Source of the DNA: Okapia johnstoni
Lineage: Eukaryota > Chordata > Mammalia > Artiodactyla > Giraffidae
Direction: 5' to 3'
DNA: 64,000 nucleotides
Assembly (NCBI GenBank): GCA_024291935.2
Contig: JAGTYA010000026.1
Coordinates: forward strand, 10,272,001-10,336,000
Shown here piece after piece: positions 19,936 through 30,800 of this stretch. The notes beneath the pieces were generated by a model. It saw nothing but the letters and a program-made list of their open reading frames with translations. It did not search any database and had not been told where the DNA came from. A program made the position numbers and the translations under genes. Numbering within the stretch: the first letter of the stretch is position 1; every line of letters starts with the position of its first letter.

Positions 19936-20645
19936 CTGACCCTCCCTCCCAGGCTTCCCCATCATTAAGAAGGTCAGGGAGTGGCAAAGTGGCACCCTGC
20001 TCCGTCATGACTCGGGGCCCCAGCTGTCAGCAGCAGCAGCAACAGCCCCTTCTTGAGCCCAGTGCCCCCAGCTGGCCTCTTAGCAGCATCCCTTACCCAC
20101 CCCTGGGGCAGTGAGGAGCAGGGGCTGGGTGAGAAGCCTTGTCCTGGGGCTCATTTTCCTGTCTTTGCTGAGGGTGGGGGGCTTGATGGGGGAGGAGTCA
20201 GGTCCCCAGTGCCCAGGCTCTGCTGGCTAAATTTAGGCGCTGGGATACGGAAGGAACAAGGGTAATTAGAGGTGTTGTGTCACTTTCCAGCTGCCTCTCA
20301 CGTCCCCTGAGCAGTCACATGCTACTCGGGAAGGAGGGAGGAGGTGTGGGTGACACAGAGGGGAGGGGTGGATGGACAGTTGGGGCTGGAAGAGGTGGGG
20401 GTATCCATAGCCTTTGCCCCAAACTGGAGGACTCAGCAAGCAGAGGCTGCTGCCCCAGGACCCTGCAGTGGGGGTGACTCATGGGGAGGCGATTTTCAGC
20501 CAGATATCACAACAGCTTCCTCCAGTTAATATCATCCATAAACGGCAAGTCCTGCCCTGAAAGTTGTGACCCTCTGTCATTGGCAGTGCTCTGCCTAGGG
20601 GACAGCCACGAAGTACAGGTCATGCACAACATGCAGCAGGATTTA
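19936..20645. other. unique GC-rich sequence
   Basis: No gene seen. A short CAG run occurs at about 20027-20043. Two G-rich runs around 20165 and 20335 are compositional. Confidence 0.4.
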
Positions 20646-20649
20646 TGTG

Positions 20650-20790
20650 TGTGTTCTCAGCAAGTGCTTCCAACAAGGCCATGACAAAGACTTTACAATT
20701 CCATCTCACAGAGGAGACACTGAGAAGTTAGCTGCCCAGGTTTGCATGGCTGAGACTTGGGGGTCTGGGTGTGAACCAGGCCAGCTGGCT
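20650..20790 (-). repeat. MIR SINE, antisense
   Basis: TCAGCAAGTGCTTCCAACAA, ATCTCACAGAGGAGACACTG and AGAAGTTAGCTGCCCAGG trace an antisense MIR with moderate divergence. Confidence 0.6.
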
Positions 20791-20948
20791 CCAAGTTCCC
20801 AGCTACGGGCTACAAGCAACAATGATCGACTGCAGTGTGGTCAGTTATCACTCTGAGAAGCAGGGAAGGATTACCAAGGAGGCTTTACCGAGAAAGTGAG
20901 AAAGGGAGGCAGTAGGAACTAGGTCTGCAACCACAAAAAGCCAGTCTG

Positions 20949-21062
20949 GGGAATTCCTTGGCGGTCCAGTGGTTAGGACCCCACACTTTAACAGTCAAGG
21001 TCCCAGATTCAGCTCCTGGTTGGGGAACAAAGATCCAGCAAGCCACCCAGTATGACCCCCTC
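20949..21062 (+). repeat. CHR-type SINE, sense
   Basis: GGGAATTCCTTGGCGGTCCA, GTGGTTAGGACCCC and CTCCTGGTTGGGGAACAAAG identify the family. A 14-bp target-site duplication with one mismatch (AAAAAGCCAGTCTG / AAAAAGGCAGTCTG) lies at 20935-20948 and 21063-21076. Confidence 0.9.
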
Positions 21063-21185
21063 AAAAAGGCAGTCTGCTCATCCCAAAATGCACAGGCTAG
21101 TGTGAAAGGAAACATAAGGCTTCTGTGTTGGATCCATAGTGATTGTTGCTGTATCTTTACAAGTATTAAAACCAGACTTGGTCTG

Positions 21186-21317
21186 GGAGCTTCCCTGGTG
21201 GTCCAGTGGTTAAGACTCTGAGCTTCCAACTCAGGGGATGCAGGTTCGATCCCTGCCACATGCCATGCAGCATGGCCAAAAAAATAATAAAATAAAAATA
21301 AATGGAAAAAAAAAAAC
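21186..21317 (+). repeat. CHR-type SINE, sense
   Basis: GAGCTTCCCTGGTGGTCCAG, TGCAGGTTCGATCCCTGCCA and CATGGCCAAAAAAATAATAA, with an A-rich tail to 21316. Confidence 0.9.
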
Positions 21318-22345
21318 ACAGACCCAAATCACCCAGTTCAAAAGTAGGCAAAGGAACTGAATAAGCATTTCTCCAAAGAAAAGATCTGCAAATGGCTAAA
21401 GAGCACACGAAAGGTTGGTCATCTGGGAAACAACACCATTGGTCATCTGGGAAAGGCAGATGGAAACCACAGTGAGATCAACTAAGAAGGCTAGAGTCAA
21501 AAAGTCAGACAATAACAAGTCCTGGCAAGGATGTGAAGAAATCGGAACCCCTGTGCATTGCTGGCGGGAATGCAAAAAATGATGCGGCCACTTTGGAAAA
21601 TCGTTCAGCAATTCCTCAAAAGTTAAATACAGATTACTGTGAAAGTGTGCTAGTTGCTCTCAGTCGTGTCCAACGTTGTGACCCCGTGGACTGTAGCCAG
21701 GCTCCTCTATCCATGGAATTTTCCAGGCAAGAATACTGGAGTGGGTAGCCAGTCCCTTCTGCAGGGGATCTTACTGACCCAGGGATCAAACCTGGATCTG
21801 TCACATAGCAGGCAGATTCTCTACTGGGGAAGATCCAGCTATCATATGTCCACCAAAAAATTGTACTTGAATGTTTATAGCTGCATTATTCACAAGAGCC
21901 AAGAAAAGACAAACAATCTAAATGCCCATCAGTTGATAAATGGATATCAACACGGCATATCCAATGTGGTGGAATGTTACTCAGCCTAAAAGGGGTGGAA
22001 TTCTGGCGCATGCTACAACAAGGATGATCCTTGAAGACATTACGCTACATGAAAGAGGCAGACGCTAAGGCCACACGTATAATCCCATTTATATGAAATA
22101 TCCAGAATAGGCACATTTATAGAAATAGGAAGTAGATTAGTGATCTCCGGGGGCTCAGGGGCAGGGAAGGATGGAAATGACTGCTAGTAGGAGCAGGGTT
22201 TCTTTGGGGGGTCATGTTCTGGGATTAGATGGTGAGTGGGTAGAAGAATAACTTTTTGAATATACTGAAAACTACTGAAATGTACAGTTGAAAAGGAGGA
22301 ACTTCATGATGTGTGAATTATATATCAATAAACAACCTAGACCTG
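21318..22345 (+). repeat. L1M ORF2 3' end and 3' UTR, sense, split by a Bov-tA
   Basis: The left part (21318-21639) is the degenerate 3' end of L1 ORF2: AAAAGTAGGCAAAGGAACTG, TTCTCCAAAGAAAAGATCTG, CAATAACAAGTCCTGGCAAG. After the Bov-tA it continues into the 3' UTR: GTTTATAGCTGCATTATTCA, CATTTATATGAAATATCCAG, TACAGTTGAAAAGGAGG. A 24-bp internal duplication repeats TTGGTCATCTGGGAAA at 21415-21430 and 21439-21454. It is a dead copy with no usable frame. Confidence 0.85.
21640..21830 (-). repeat. Bov-tA SINE, antisense, nested in L1M
   Basis: GTTGCTCTCAGTCGTGTCCA, GGCTCCTCTATCCATGGAAT, CAGGGATCAAACCTGGATCT and AGCAGGCAGATTCTCTACTG. The head is shortened at its right end. Confidence 0.9.
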
Positions 22346-23035
22346 TCTCTAATATTTGCAAGAGCATAAATGGAGATCCACACACCATATGCCTAAATAT
22401 TTAAAAATCAAGCAAACAAGCTGTTAAATAAAATATGTTCCCTTCTCTTACCTTGACAAATATACCTCCATAGTGGTAAAATTGAAAAGTATGTATAAAG
22501 CTATGCTTTGTATATGATTGAAAGCTGGTGTGTTTGGGTATTCTGTTGGTGGAACGGCTGCGTTCAGACAAGTGATAAAATAAATACATGCATTATTCAT
22601 AAATTATTATAGTTTTATTCCACAAAAAATGTTCATGCCTTCATTTCACCAAAAATGCTAATTTGTGTTCTAGTAAAAGGAGTGATCTGAAAAGACTGAA
22701 GAGACAAAATGTGTTTTCATGACAATGACGAGTTACAGTAAAATGTAAAAATGTTTTAATATTTTTCAAAAAATATATATTTTTAACATATTAAAATTAT
22801 TTGTTGACATTATAAGGCAGAATACAAATTCAATTAAGAAAACATCTAAAAGTCAAATTTTTATTTTTTAATTAATTAAAATTAAATGTTATGAGACATT
22901 TAAAAAAAATAATACTCTCAGCCATTCTAGTGTTCAATGCCCATCTACTTGGCAATGTAAAGAATCAGTATCATACTCCACTCACGTTATATCTAAATTT
23001 ATCTGTACGGATTTAAGAGTAATAGAAATTGTTTA
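22346..23035. other. AT-rich intergenic stretch
   Basis: This is the most AT-rich part of the window, with long A/T runs such as those at 22855-22905. I could not place it in a repeat family. It may be an extension of old LINE sequence or simply unique DNA. Confidence 0.4.
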
Positions 23036-24139
23036 AACATTGCAAGATAAATGTTCCTCAGCCACCACGGGCATCGTTGTGGATATGGCATTAATTCACA
23101 GGAAACGCTGGAACAGAAAACAACTCTCGCCCCGTAGTCTGAGGGTGGGACTGAGGGAGGGACTGAGGGAAACTGCAGACCCTCCCTGGGTCCCTCATCC
23201 CGGTGGGTTCATTCTCATGAATGTTTCCATGCAGCCCATTCTGCATGGTTTTCTAAACTATGTCTTCGGAGACGCAGCACATCTAAGCCAGGAGACACCT
23301 GAGGGCTGCTTCAAACGCTAGCCCAACGCCTGTTCCTTCTTTCTGGCTCGTCGCCCACTCCTCCACACTGCACTCCTCCATGTGGCACAGTGTGGCTTCT
23401 CAAACCCCAGGGCTGACCTCCGCTTACCCCCATCCTCCTCTCTCTTCTCTGCCCCTCACACGGCCGCTGCGAAGCCCCTCCCTGCCCAGCCAGCAGGCCT
23501 GGGCCGTGCGGGTCCCACTCCCTGGAGCCCTCCTTCCCTCCCTTCTCTGCCCTCAGCTCTCACGTTTCCCCAGCTCTCCTCCTCTGGAATAGGAGCTCTC
23601 CGGGCTGACCTAGAGTATGAGCCCCTGGAGGTCGGGGACCTGCTGCCTGGTTCAGGGCTCCTTCCCAGATCAGGCCCTTGGCCAAGTTGGCTGAGCAAGG
23701 AGGCACCAGCCCAAGGGGCCAGGAGAGGGGCTGGGCCTGGTTTCCTCCATAGGCTTTTCCTCTGTGGTGATAACTCTGAGAACAGGGGGTTCTTTCCAGA
23801 GGGGTCTTGGCCAGGTGGGCAGCACCTCGTGGTCCCCTCATGGTCTGGATCACTGAGGCCGGGGGCCCTGGGGACAGACTCCTCATCACCTGGTCCACCG
23901 TGAGCCCTCTGACCCCCTCCCTCCCAGATCCTCTCTTTCAGCCTCCCCTGACTTCCAGCCCTCATCCCAGACCTCAGCTCCCCAAGCTCAGCACAGTTGC
24001 CTATGACAGCTAAATTCTGGGAACCTCCAGGGCCACGCTATCTAGAGCTACCATTCTTCCTCCCTAGCCTGTTCTTTGGGCAAAAGACAAAATGATCAAG
24101 CTGACCCAAAAGTGTAAGGAGAGGAGAACAGAAAGTGTG
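23036..24139. other. unique sequence, GC-rich from 23340
   Basis: No gene seen. A tandem GGGACTGAGGGA motif occurs twice at about 23147-23170. Overlapping long open frames on both strands between 23380 and 24010 reflect base composition, and I recognise no protein family in them. Confidence 0.4.
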
Positions 24140-24365
24140 GGCTGGAGACCACAGACACAGAGTAGATTTCAGCCTAACCATCTGCCAGCTGTGTGATCCA
24201 TTCTGGCCTCAGTTTTCCTCATCTGTAAAATGGGAACAGTTAGGGTTCTGCTTCATAGTGTTACTGTCAGTATTAAATGAGATAATACTTAATATACAGG
24301 GTATAGCAAATCCTCAATATATGGGGTTGTAATAATAATAGTAATAATGATATGACAATTACTAT
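24140..24365 (+). repeat. MIR SINE, sense, with AT microsatellite tail
   Basis: AACCATCTGCCAGCTGTGTG, CTCAGTTTTCCTCATCTGTA, AAATGGGAACAGTTAGGG and TATTAAATGAGATAATACTT. It ends in a TAATAATAGTAATAATGA tail. Confidence 0.85.
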
Positions 24366-24539
24366 TATTATCATAAACTTATATAAACTTGATCCTTACT
24401 ATCCACTCAGTTGGTTAACAGGCATGTAATAGTGCCATAGGGTCTAAATATCCTACAGTGGCCTAGAGCAATGGAGACATTCACAGACAGATTTTAATCT
24501 GCACTGGTGAGAAAAACATTTGATCACTAGTCAAAGAAA

Positions 24540-24840
24540 ACCTGAAAACTGTGGCTTAAACATTTCAGGGATTTCTCTTCTCACATATCAAGGAATCTAG
24601 AGGTAAGGCTGTCCTTAGATGTCGGTTTTCAACCTCATGATGCCACAGTGGCTGCCATACCTCCAGGCATTACGTCTAGGTTCCTGGCAAGAAAAAGAGA
24701 AGTTGGAGTCAAAGGAACACGACAGCTCAGTCTGCTTCTTATTAAAAAAAGCAAAAACTCTCCTTAAACCCCAAACAATTAACTTCTGCTTATGCTTTAT
24801 TGGTCAGACATAGAGTCATGGGAAATTGGGGAGCATGATT
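24540..24840 (-). repeat. old interspersed repeat, family unresolved
   Basis: GGGATTTCTCTTCTCACATA, CAAGGAATCTAGAGGTAAGG, CTCCAGGCATTACGTCTAGG and GCTTATGCTTTATTGGTCAG follow a common ancient mammalian repeat. The family name is uncertain. Confidence 0.45.
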
Positions 24841-24994
24841 AGCTCAGGTTAGCCCTGATCCATCCATGGGGATGGGGACAAGGCAACCCTTCACAAAATT
24901 GGAGTGTGGTTAGCAAAAGGGGAATGGGTATCATGTGGGTAGTTAGCTGCGTTTGCCACAAGTCACAGGATGGAGGGGCCTTGAAGCTCATCCC

Positions 24995-25100
24995 CTCCAT
25001 GTGGATACTAGGGCCCTGGGATTTAGAGAAGGGAAGCGACTTGCCAAAGGTCACACAGCAAAACAAGGGAGTACTGGAACCCAGACCTTCTAAGGCCACA
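24995..25100 (-). repeat. MIR SINE fragment, antisense
   Basis: GAAGGGAAGCGACTTGCCAA, AGGTCACACAGCAAAACAAG and GGAACCCAGACCTTC show the antisense core. Confidence 0.75.
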
Positions 25101-25705
25101 GGCAAAACTCTTACCTCTCCCCTGGCCAACATGACATGGCTCCATTGACAAGCCCCCATCAGAGGACTCAGGGGCTGGGGACCCCAAGGCTCTGGCACCC
25201 AGAAACTTTCTGGAGGAGAGGAGACATCGGCCATAGGAGGAGGTGAAGGAGGACTTCTCTATTGTCACCATCTCCCAGGGGCAGAGCCGGCTGCTCAGGG
25301 TGGCTAGCTGGCAGGCAGTTAATTACCCTTGTCACCCACTGTTTTCTGGGAAAAACAGCCATATAATCTGCCTGTCAGCTGGAGAGAGGGGGGTCCCCCC
25401 TCTTTTACCCCCTGCTGGGGCTGACACTTGGCTGACAGGGGGGTGGCAGGGTAGCTAGTGAGTGAGGGGTTGATGGGGGGCTGGCTGGTAGGCAGATGGA
25501 CAAGTGAGAGAAGGGCAAGGATGCCAGGCACCAGAGCAGTTAGGATGGGTAAACTGAGGCAAGACCGGGCCTCAACCTCTGCCAGGGGATAGAGGAGCTA
25601 AGGTGCAGGACCTCTCCTGTGGCAGGGTTTCCAGGCTCCTTGGGAGGTGTCCCTAGAAGACCCCGGTGGGGGACACTGAAGTCCAGATGGGGGTGGAGGG
25701 CAGAA
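25101..25705. other. unique sequence with an enhancer-like block
   Basis: No gene seen. At 25300-25375 the block GGCAGTTAATTACCCTTGTC, followed by GGGAAAAACAGCCATATAAT, contrasts with its GC-rich surroundings and could be a conserved element. Confidence 0.35.
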
Positions 25706-25709
25706 CCAA

Positions 25710-25805
25710 GGATACCTCAAGTTGGAGGAAGCAAAGAAGGGCAGGAAAGGTACCCAGGCAGAAGGGACGGCATGAGCAAAAGCATGGGGACCTGCCAGCC
25801 TGTCA
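25710..25805 (-). repeat. L2 fragment, antisense
   Basis: GGTACCCAGGCAGAAGGGAC, GGCATGAGCAAAAGCATGGG follows the antisense L2 3' region ('...ggcagagggaacagcatgagcaaaggc'). Confidence 0.6.
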
Positions 25806-25894
25806 GGGCCTGTTTTGCTGCAACTTCCAGGGAGGGGCAACTAGAGGCATACGGTGGGCGTGGGGACAATGGAGGTAGTAGCTGCTGCAAGAGG

Positions 25895-26058
25895 GCACTT
25901 TTCACTATCTCATGGAACCCTCCCACAGCCATGGGGTCCTCTTTGCATTCCCATTTTACAGATGAAAGGGCTGAGGCTCTGAAGCCACACAAATCATCAG
26001 TGGTAGAACAGAGACTCAAGCTCAGATCTGCCTCCCTCTCAAGCCTGCCCTCTTAGCC
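25895..26058 (-). repeat. MIR SINE, antisense
   Basis: CCCATTTTACAGATGAAAGG, GCTGAGGCTCTGAAGCCACA and TCAGTGGTAGAACAGAGACT, ending in TGCCCTCTTAGCC. Confidence 0.8.
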
Positions 26059-26177
26059 TCCGCCTGGCTCAGCTGCCCTTGGGAGGATGGAAGAGGGGCC
26101 CATAGGGGAGCCTGGACTTTGAGGAAGGCGAGTCATTGAAGGTCTGAGCAAGAGGAGGTTATATGTCCCATTTGTAG

Positions 26178-26356
26178 TTTTTTAAATATTTCTTCATTTA
26201 TATGTATTATCTTCCTTATGGCACGTGGGATCTTTAGTTGCGGCACTTGGAATCTTAGTTGTGGCATGTGGGAACTAGTTCCCCAACCAAGGATCACACT
26301 GGGCACCCTGCATCAGATGAACAGAGTTCTAGCCACTGGACCATCAGGGAAGTCTC
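26178..26356 (-). repeat. CHR-type SINE, antisense
   Basis: GGCACGTGGGATCTTTAGTT, GTTCCCCAACCAAGGATCAC and GCCACTGGACCATCAGGGAA, preceded by a T-rich tail. Confidence 0.85.
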
Positions 26357-26454
26357 GCCCCCCCCCCACCTGCATTTAAGAGGATCCTTGGTTGTCTTTC
26401 TACATGCCACCCCCGACGTCTACATTCTTGATTTTCCTCCTGTTTCCTTCATAG

Positions 26455-26905
26455 GGATGTAGAGTGGTGGCAAAGTGCATCAGATCCAGAGCCAAACTGC
26501 CTGTGCTCAAATCCTCTCTCTGCAATACGCCAACTATTGGCAATTGACAGGTAATCTATCCAAATTTTCTCTACCTCAATTGACTCATCTGTAAAATGGA
26601 CATCCTAAAAGCACCATCTACTTCATGATTTTGGTATGGAGGTTAAAATTGTTACATAGAGACGTTCCTGGTGGTCCAGTGGCTAAGATCTGCACTCCCA
26701 ATGCAGGGGGCCTGGGCTCGATCCCTAGTCAGGGGACTAGATCCCACATGCCACCACTAAAGATCCCGCACACCAGAACTAAGACCCTTCGGAGCCAAAT
26801 AAATAAATAAATAAATTTCTTAAAATTGGTACATAAAAAGTCTTGTAACAGTGCCAGGCAGGGAGCGAACACTCCGTAAAGGTCAGCTACTGTTAGCAGA
26901 GTGCC
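26455..26905 (+). repeat. MIR SINE, sense, split by a CHR SINE
   Basis: CAGAGCCAAACTGCCTGTGC, TCAAATCCTCTCTCTGCAAT, CTCATCTGTAAAATGGACAT. After the insertion it resumes with ACAGTGCCAGGCAGGGAGCG. Confidence 0.75.
26659..26819 (+). repeat. CHR-type SINE, sense
   Basis: GACGTTCCTGGTGGTCCAGT, GGGCTCGATCCCTAGTCAGG and GAGCCAAATAAATAAATAAA. A 16-bp target-site duplication with one mismatch (TTAAAATTGTTACATA / TTAAAATTGGTACATA) lies at 26643-26658 and 26820-26835. Confidence 0.92.
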
Positions 26906-26986
26906 CTGTTTCTATACATTTGTTAATGGGCCCCTGTCGCCTTGCTACACTGTAAGCTCCAGTGAACCAGAACACTGTCACTTACT

Positions 26987-27480
26987 GTATTCATTGCCTA
27001 GAGCTGCTGTAACAAAGTGCCACAAACTGGGTGCCTTACAACTGTAATAATGCATTGTCTCACAGTTCTGGAGGCCAGAAGTCTGAGGTCAACGCGTCAG
27101 CAGGGCTCTGGTGTGGCTGAGATCCGTTGGGGAGAATCCCCTTTGCCTTTCTAGCTTCCTTCCACTATTGCCGGAAATCCTGGCGTTCTTGTGCATGTAG
27201 ATGCATCTCTCCAGTCCCGGCCCATGCCATCACGTGGTGTTCTCTTCTTGTGTCTGCGTCTTCACATGGCCGTCTTCCCTTTTCTGATAAGGACACCATC
27301 AGTCATATTGAATTAAGGTCTGCCCTACTTCAGTACAATCTCCTCTCAACTTGATTCCATCTGCAATGACCCTTTTTCCAAATAAGTTCATGTTCGAACG
27401 TCTGGGGGTTAGGCCTTCAGTGTATCCTCTGGAGGTGGGTCAGGAGGAGAGGGATATGTTTCAACCCATAACACTCATCA
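26987..27480 (-). repeat. MLT1-type solo LTR (ERVL-MaLR), antisense
   Basis: Reading on the minus strand, it starts TGATGAGTGTTATGGGTTGA and continues with CTAACCCCCAGACGTTCGAA, TTATTTGGAAAAAGGGTCAT and TGGTGTCCTTATCAGAAAAG, then GGCCTCCAGAACTGTGAGAC, ending near GTTACAGCAGCTCTAGGCAA. This is the layout of an MLT1 long terminal repeat. There is no internal viral-type coding sequence. It is an ancient, inert relic. Confidence 0.85.
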
Positions 27481-27615
27481 AAGCAACCCCAGCACCAGGT
27501 TCCAGAGAGATCTGTGGGGTAGATGATAAATGTGAGTAAATGGGATCTTCTGATTGTGAACCCCCAGGGCCAGGAGTCACTGGTCCTGGGAGCTGGGCAA
27601 AGCCTGCTTTCTTGG

Positions 27616-27831
27616 AGGGCTTTAAGATGACTCAGATGGTAAAGCATCTGCCTGCAATGAGGGAGACTCAGGTTCGATCCCTAGGTCAGGAAGATCCCCT
27701 GGAGAAGGAAATAGCAACTCTAGTTGCCCACTCTAGTATTCTTGCCTGGAGAATTCTATGGACAGAGGAGACTGACGGGCTAGAGTCCACGGAGTTGCAA
27801 AAAGTCAGACATGACTGAATGACTATCACTT
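27616..27831 (+). repeat. Bov-tA SINE, sense, with internal duplication
   Basis: The head is altered (GGGCTTTAAGATGACTCAGA). The body shows a small duplication around AACTCTAGTTGCCCACTCTA (27716-27736). Otherwise it is a standard Bov-tA, ending near GAATGACTATCACTTAG. Confidence 0.9.
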
Positions 27832-28849
27832 AGATGGATTTTAATTAAGATGCATCTGGGGGAATTTTCCCAGCCAGCTGCCTGACCAAGCCACCCGTGA
27901 CAAGAGTCCTCTGGGGCCGGGAGGGGTAGAGGGTAGAGGTTTCTGCCCCTCAGAAGGGCAGGCCTGACTGCTGAGCCCAGAAAAGCTGCCACTGTGCTCA
28001 GCACCGCTGTCATTCAGTGTAGATGGGGCAATCCCAGGGGAGATGCCAGCCGGGGGCGACCGATGTCTCAGTGATATTGCTAATCTGGGGCCCAAGCTGC
28101 CTGTGAGTCAGGCAGTGACTGGGCGGGGGGGGGGGGGGAGCATAGCTGACTCTGAGTCAGGGGACAGTGGGCCCCCCCGCCTGGGTGAAGAGGTGGGCCC
28201 CACCTCTCAAGCCCCCTGCCCAGCAGTCCCTGGCCCCCCTGCCTCTCCTGCTATTCCAGAAGACTCCAGCATCCGAGGGGTGGCCAGCCAGGCTGAGCCC
28301 AGAGGTCTTGACAGGAAAAGGAGGACTCAGGCAGCAGCTGTAAAGGTCAGCAGCCCTTGGGGCCAGGAACATCCATGATGCAAATGTGGAATTTACACTC
28401 CCGGGTGCCCGCTGGCCAGCCTGCCTGTCTGTCTGTATGCCAGCCAGCAGTTCTGGGCAGCACGGGCACAGCAGATGTCCTGGGCCGTGTCTGGAAATGG
28501 GTAGCTCTGGGATTCCCCGTTGCTGTGGGCGCCTCCCCATGGAGGCCCCGGGTGTGATGGGGGAGTGGTCTCAGCAGGGCTGGGGGCAGGGGGTGGGGGC
28601 TGCTCTGGCTGGTGTGGACTGGGGCCCCTCTGGGTGGACTCTGGCTGTCTGCCTGGAATTTCCACCACCAGCTCCCCTGGCTCCACGGCTGAGAGATTCT
28701 AGGGGCCAGACAAGAACAGCTGGACACCAAACAGCCCTCTTTTCTGTTTATCTGGCTTCCCTCAGATTCTGTCTGGGGCCAGTTCCATTCTACGAGACTC
28801 CTGGGCAGAATTGTGAAGCCCTGCTACAGGCCAGAGGCTTTTCTTTAAC
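27832..28849. other. unique GC-rich sequence with candidate conserved parts
   Basis: No gene seen. GATGGATTTTAATTAAGATG (27833-27852) and GTCTCAGTGATATTGCTAAT (28065-28084) have a conserved-element look. A run of about 15 G lies at 28123-28138. Confidence 0.35.
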
Positions 28850-28972
28850 CTGCTAACATCCTGTTGTTATCCTGCTGTCCCAAGAGACGAAACCGAGGTT
28901 CAGAGAAGAACCCTGACAAGATCACACGAGTGTGGAATGCTGGGGCTAGAACTCAGACCTGGGTCACCGTCA
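28850..28972 (-). repeat. MIR SINE fragment, antisense
   Basis: CGAAACCGAGGTTCAGAGAA, GATCACACGAGTGTGGAATG and CTAGAACTCAGACCTGGGTC show the antisense core. Confidence 0.65.
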
Positions 28973-29149
28973 TCTCCGACAGGCAGTGAGCAGGTCTCTA
29001 CACTTTCCTCAGCCCCCACCATTCTCGGCCACCTTCCCTCCATCTGCTTAGCCCAGCAGACCCAAAAAGATGCCCTCCGCAGCCCACATCAGGCACTGAG
29101 AGTCTGGGCATGTGTTCCGCTCAACTGCGTGGTAGGCGGTGCCTTGCAG

Positions 29150-29262
29150 GGAGCACCGGGCCAGGAGTCCCGGACTCAGGACCCGACCTGTATCTGGTTT
29201 GCAGAGCGACCTCAAGACCTTCACCTAGCCTCTCTGAGCCTCAGACTCAGCAGAGACCCAAG
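29150..29262 (+). repeat. MIR SINE fragment, sense
   Basis: GGGCCAGGAGTCCCGGACTC and CTTCACCTAGCCTCTCTGAG, then CCTCAGACTCAGCAGAG, is a diverged MIR 5' half. Confidence 0.5.
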
Positions 29263-29540
29263 GGCAACAGTCAAGGATCTTTCTAAGTCAGTCGCTCTTC
29301 CGTGTGTCCGGAATCCTCTGGGGCTGAAGCCACCTTCTTCTCTCTTTGCTTTGGGAGCTCCATGTGCCCCCAGCAACCAGTGATGAGCTTGACACCCCGT
29401 GGGTGCTTGATAACAGCTCATCCTTGCCTGAGTGACAAACCTGCCACTCTTGAGTCCCCCGGGACGCTGTCCACAGCCTCCTCGAAAGGCTTCCAGGCAG
29501 AACACTTCCCAGGGCTCAATCTTCGTTTGCAAATTTTCTC

Positions 29541-29572
29541 ATTCTCTCTCTCTCCCTCTCTCTCTCCCTACT

Positions 29573-29630
<58 letters not shown>
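29541..29630. repeat. (TC)n followed by (CA)n microsatellite
   Basis: A TC-rich tract at 29541-29567 passes into about 27 uninterrupted CA units at 29574-29628. It is likely polymorphic. Confidence 0.98.
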
Positions 29631-29632
<2 letters not shown>

Positions 29633-29770
29633 CCCTGCCCTGCGGAGCCCTTCTCCACTGCTCTATGGCACTGAACAGATCAGCCCAGAGTTCAGAGTTT
29701 TGAGTGTCTGGGGCCCAAGGGAGTGGAGTAGGGAAAAGGCCTTAGTGGTGAAGGGCTCACAGTCCCCCAG

Positions 29771-29784
29771 GAGCCACCTGGTGG
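29771..29784 (-). promoter_or_regulatory. CTCF-like motif, minus strand
   Basis: GAGCCACCTGGTGG matches 13 of 14 positions of the reverse complement of the CTCF core. It lies 272 bp left of an oppositely pointing CTCF-like motif. Confidence 0.35.
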
Positions 29785-30056
29785 GTGGTGTTAAGGGAAC
29801 TGCCCCTCCTAGGCAGCTGGAGTCTCCTCAGCCTTCTTGCCCAGAGGCCAGCCTGGAGGAGGGAGCAGGTCGGGGAGGCGCTTGACACTTGCAGGAGGTG
29901 TGGGTGAGGTGAGGCCGGGGAGGCAGAGCGACCAGCCCAGGACCACAGAGTGAGGTGGACTCCTGACCCCTGGCTCAGTGCCTTCCCTTCCCCACCTCTC
30001 GGCCCTTGAAGGAGAATCCAGAAACGCTCACCAGCTGATTGCTGGTTGTGCCTGAG

Positions 30057-30070
30057 ACACTAGGGGGCGT
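30057..30070 (+). promoter_or_regulatory. CTCF-like motif, plus strand
   Basis: ACACTAGGGGGCGT has the full CTCF core CACTAGGGGGCG; only the two edge positions differ from consensus. Occupancy is unknown. Confidence 0.45.
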
Positions 30071-30554
30071 GGACTCAGAGGGCAAAGGGGCCAGGCCCGG
30101 GGGACCCAGCACTAAATGTGGACAGGCCGCCGGGGTTGTGGGTTTCCTGGGGAGGACAGAGGGGGAGGACTCCGGAAAGGAAAGGCCTGGGGGAGCTGCC
30201 CGTGGAAGTTGCTGCTGTGAAATGAGCCCCTGTGAGTGCCTGCCGTGAGAGTTGGTATTGGCTCTGCCTTCTAGGATGCCACCTGCCTGGAGCTTAGGAC
30301 CAGCGAGCCACCCTCCTGCTGAGCCTCTGCCCTAAGAGGGTGGAGCAGGGGCTCTGGCAGTTCTTCTCAGGGAAGCCCCACCCCTGGGCAGGACAGTAGG
30401 GACCAAGATCTTGTCCATTACCCACTCCTGGGAAGCAACATCCTGGTGGGGGGGGGGGGCCCAGAGCCCGGGTGGGATTGGGGAGGGCTAGGAGGGGATA
30501 GTCCTCACCCTGAGGGATCCTGAGCAGCCCAGAGCTGGACGGCAGCCAGAAACA
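30071..30554. other. unique sequence with G-run
   Basis: No gene seen. A G run of about 11 lies at 30449-30459. Confidence 0.4.
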
Positions 30555-30800
30555 AGGAAGAAGCATGGGCTCCAGGCAGACAACCTGGGTTCCAATCTCT
30601 TGTCTGCTCTTGAAGGCTGTGGGATCTTAGGGAAATACCCAACCTCTCTGGGCTTCAGTTTTCTTCCGTATAAAGTCAGACAACTGCTATCTGTTTCCAA
30701 CGGTTCTCTGTGAGAAATGAGCATAATGTCACATGCAACATGTGCTTGGCACGGTGCCTTCCTGCTCAGTAAACAGCCACCGATATAATTGCTGTTTTAA
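30555..30800 (+). repeat. MIR SINE, sense
   Basis: AGCATGGGCTCCAGGCAGAC, AACCTGGGTTCCAATCTCTT, CCTCTCTGGGCTTCAGTTTT and GTGCTTGGCACGGTGCCTTC give a nearly full-length MIR. Confidence 0.85.

Noticed and set aside
20027..20045. CAG-repeat as a polyglutamine or triplet expansion site
   Set aside because: Only about four pure units, not in a coding context.
26987..27480. MLT1 LTR as part of an endogenous retrovirus with genes
   Set aside because: Only the LTR is present. No gag, pol or env-like sequence flanks it on either side.
29574..29630. CA tract as a CRISPR-like or other structured array
   Set aside because: It is a plain dinucleotide microsatellite with no spacer structure. No CRISPR array exists in this eukaryotic window.
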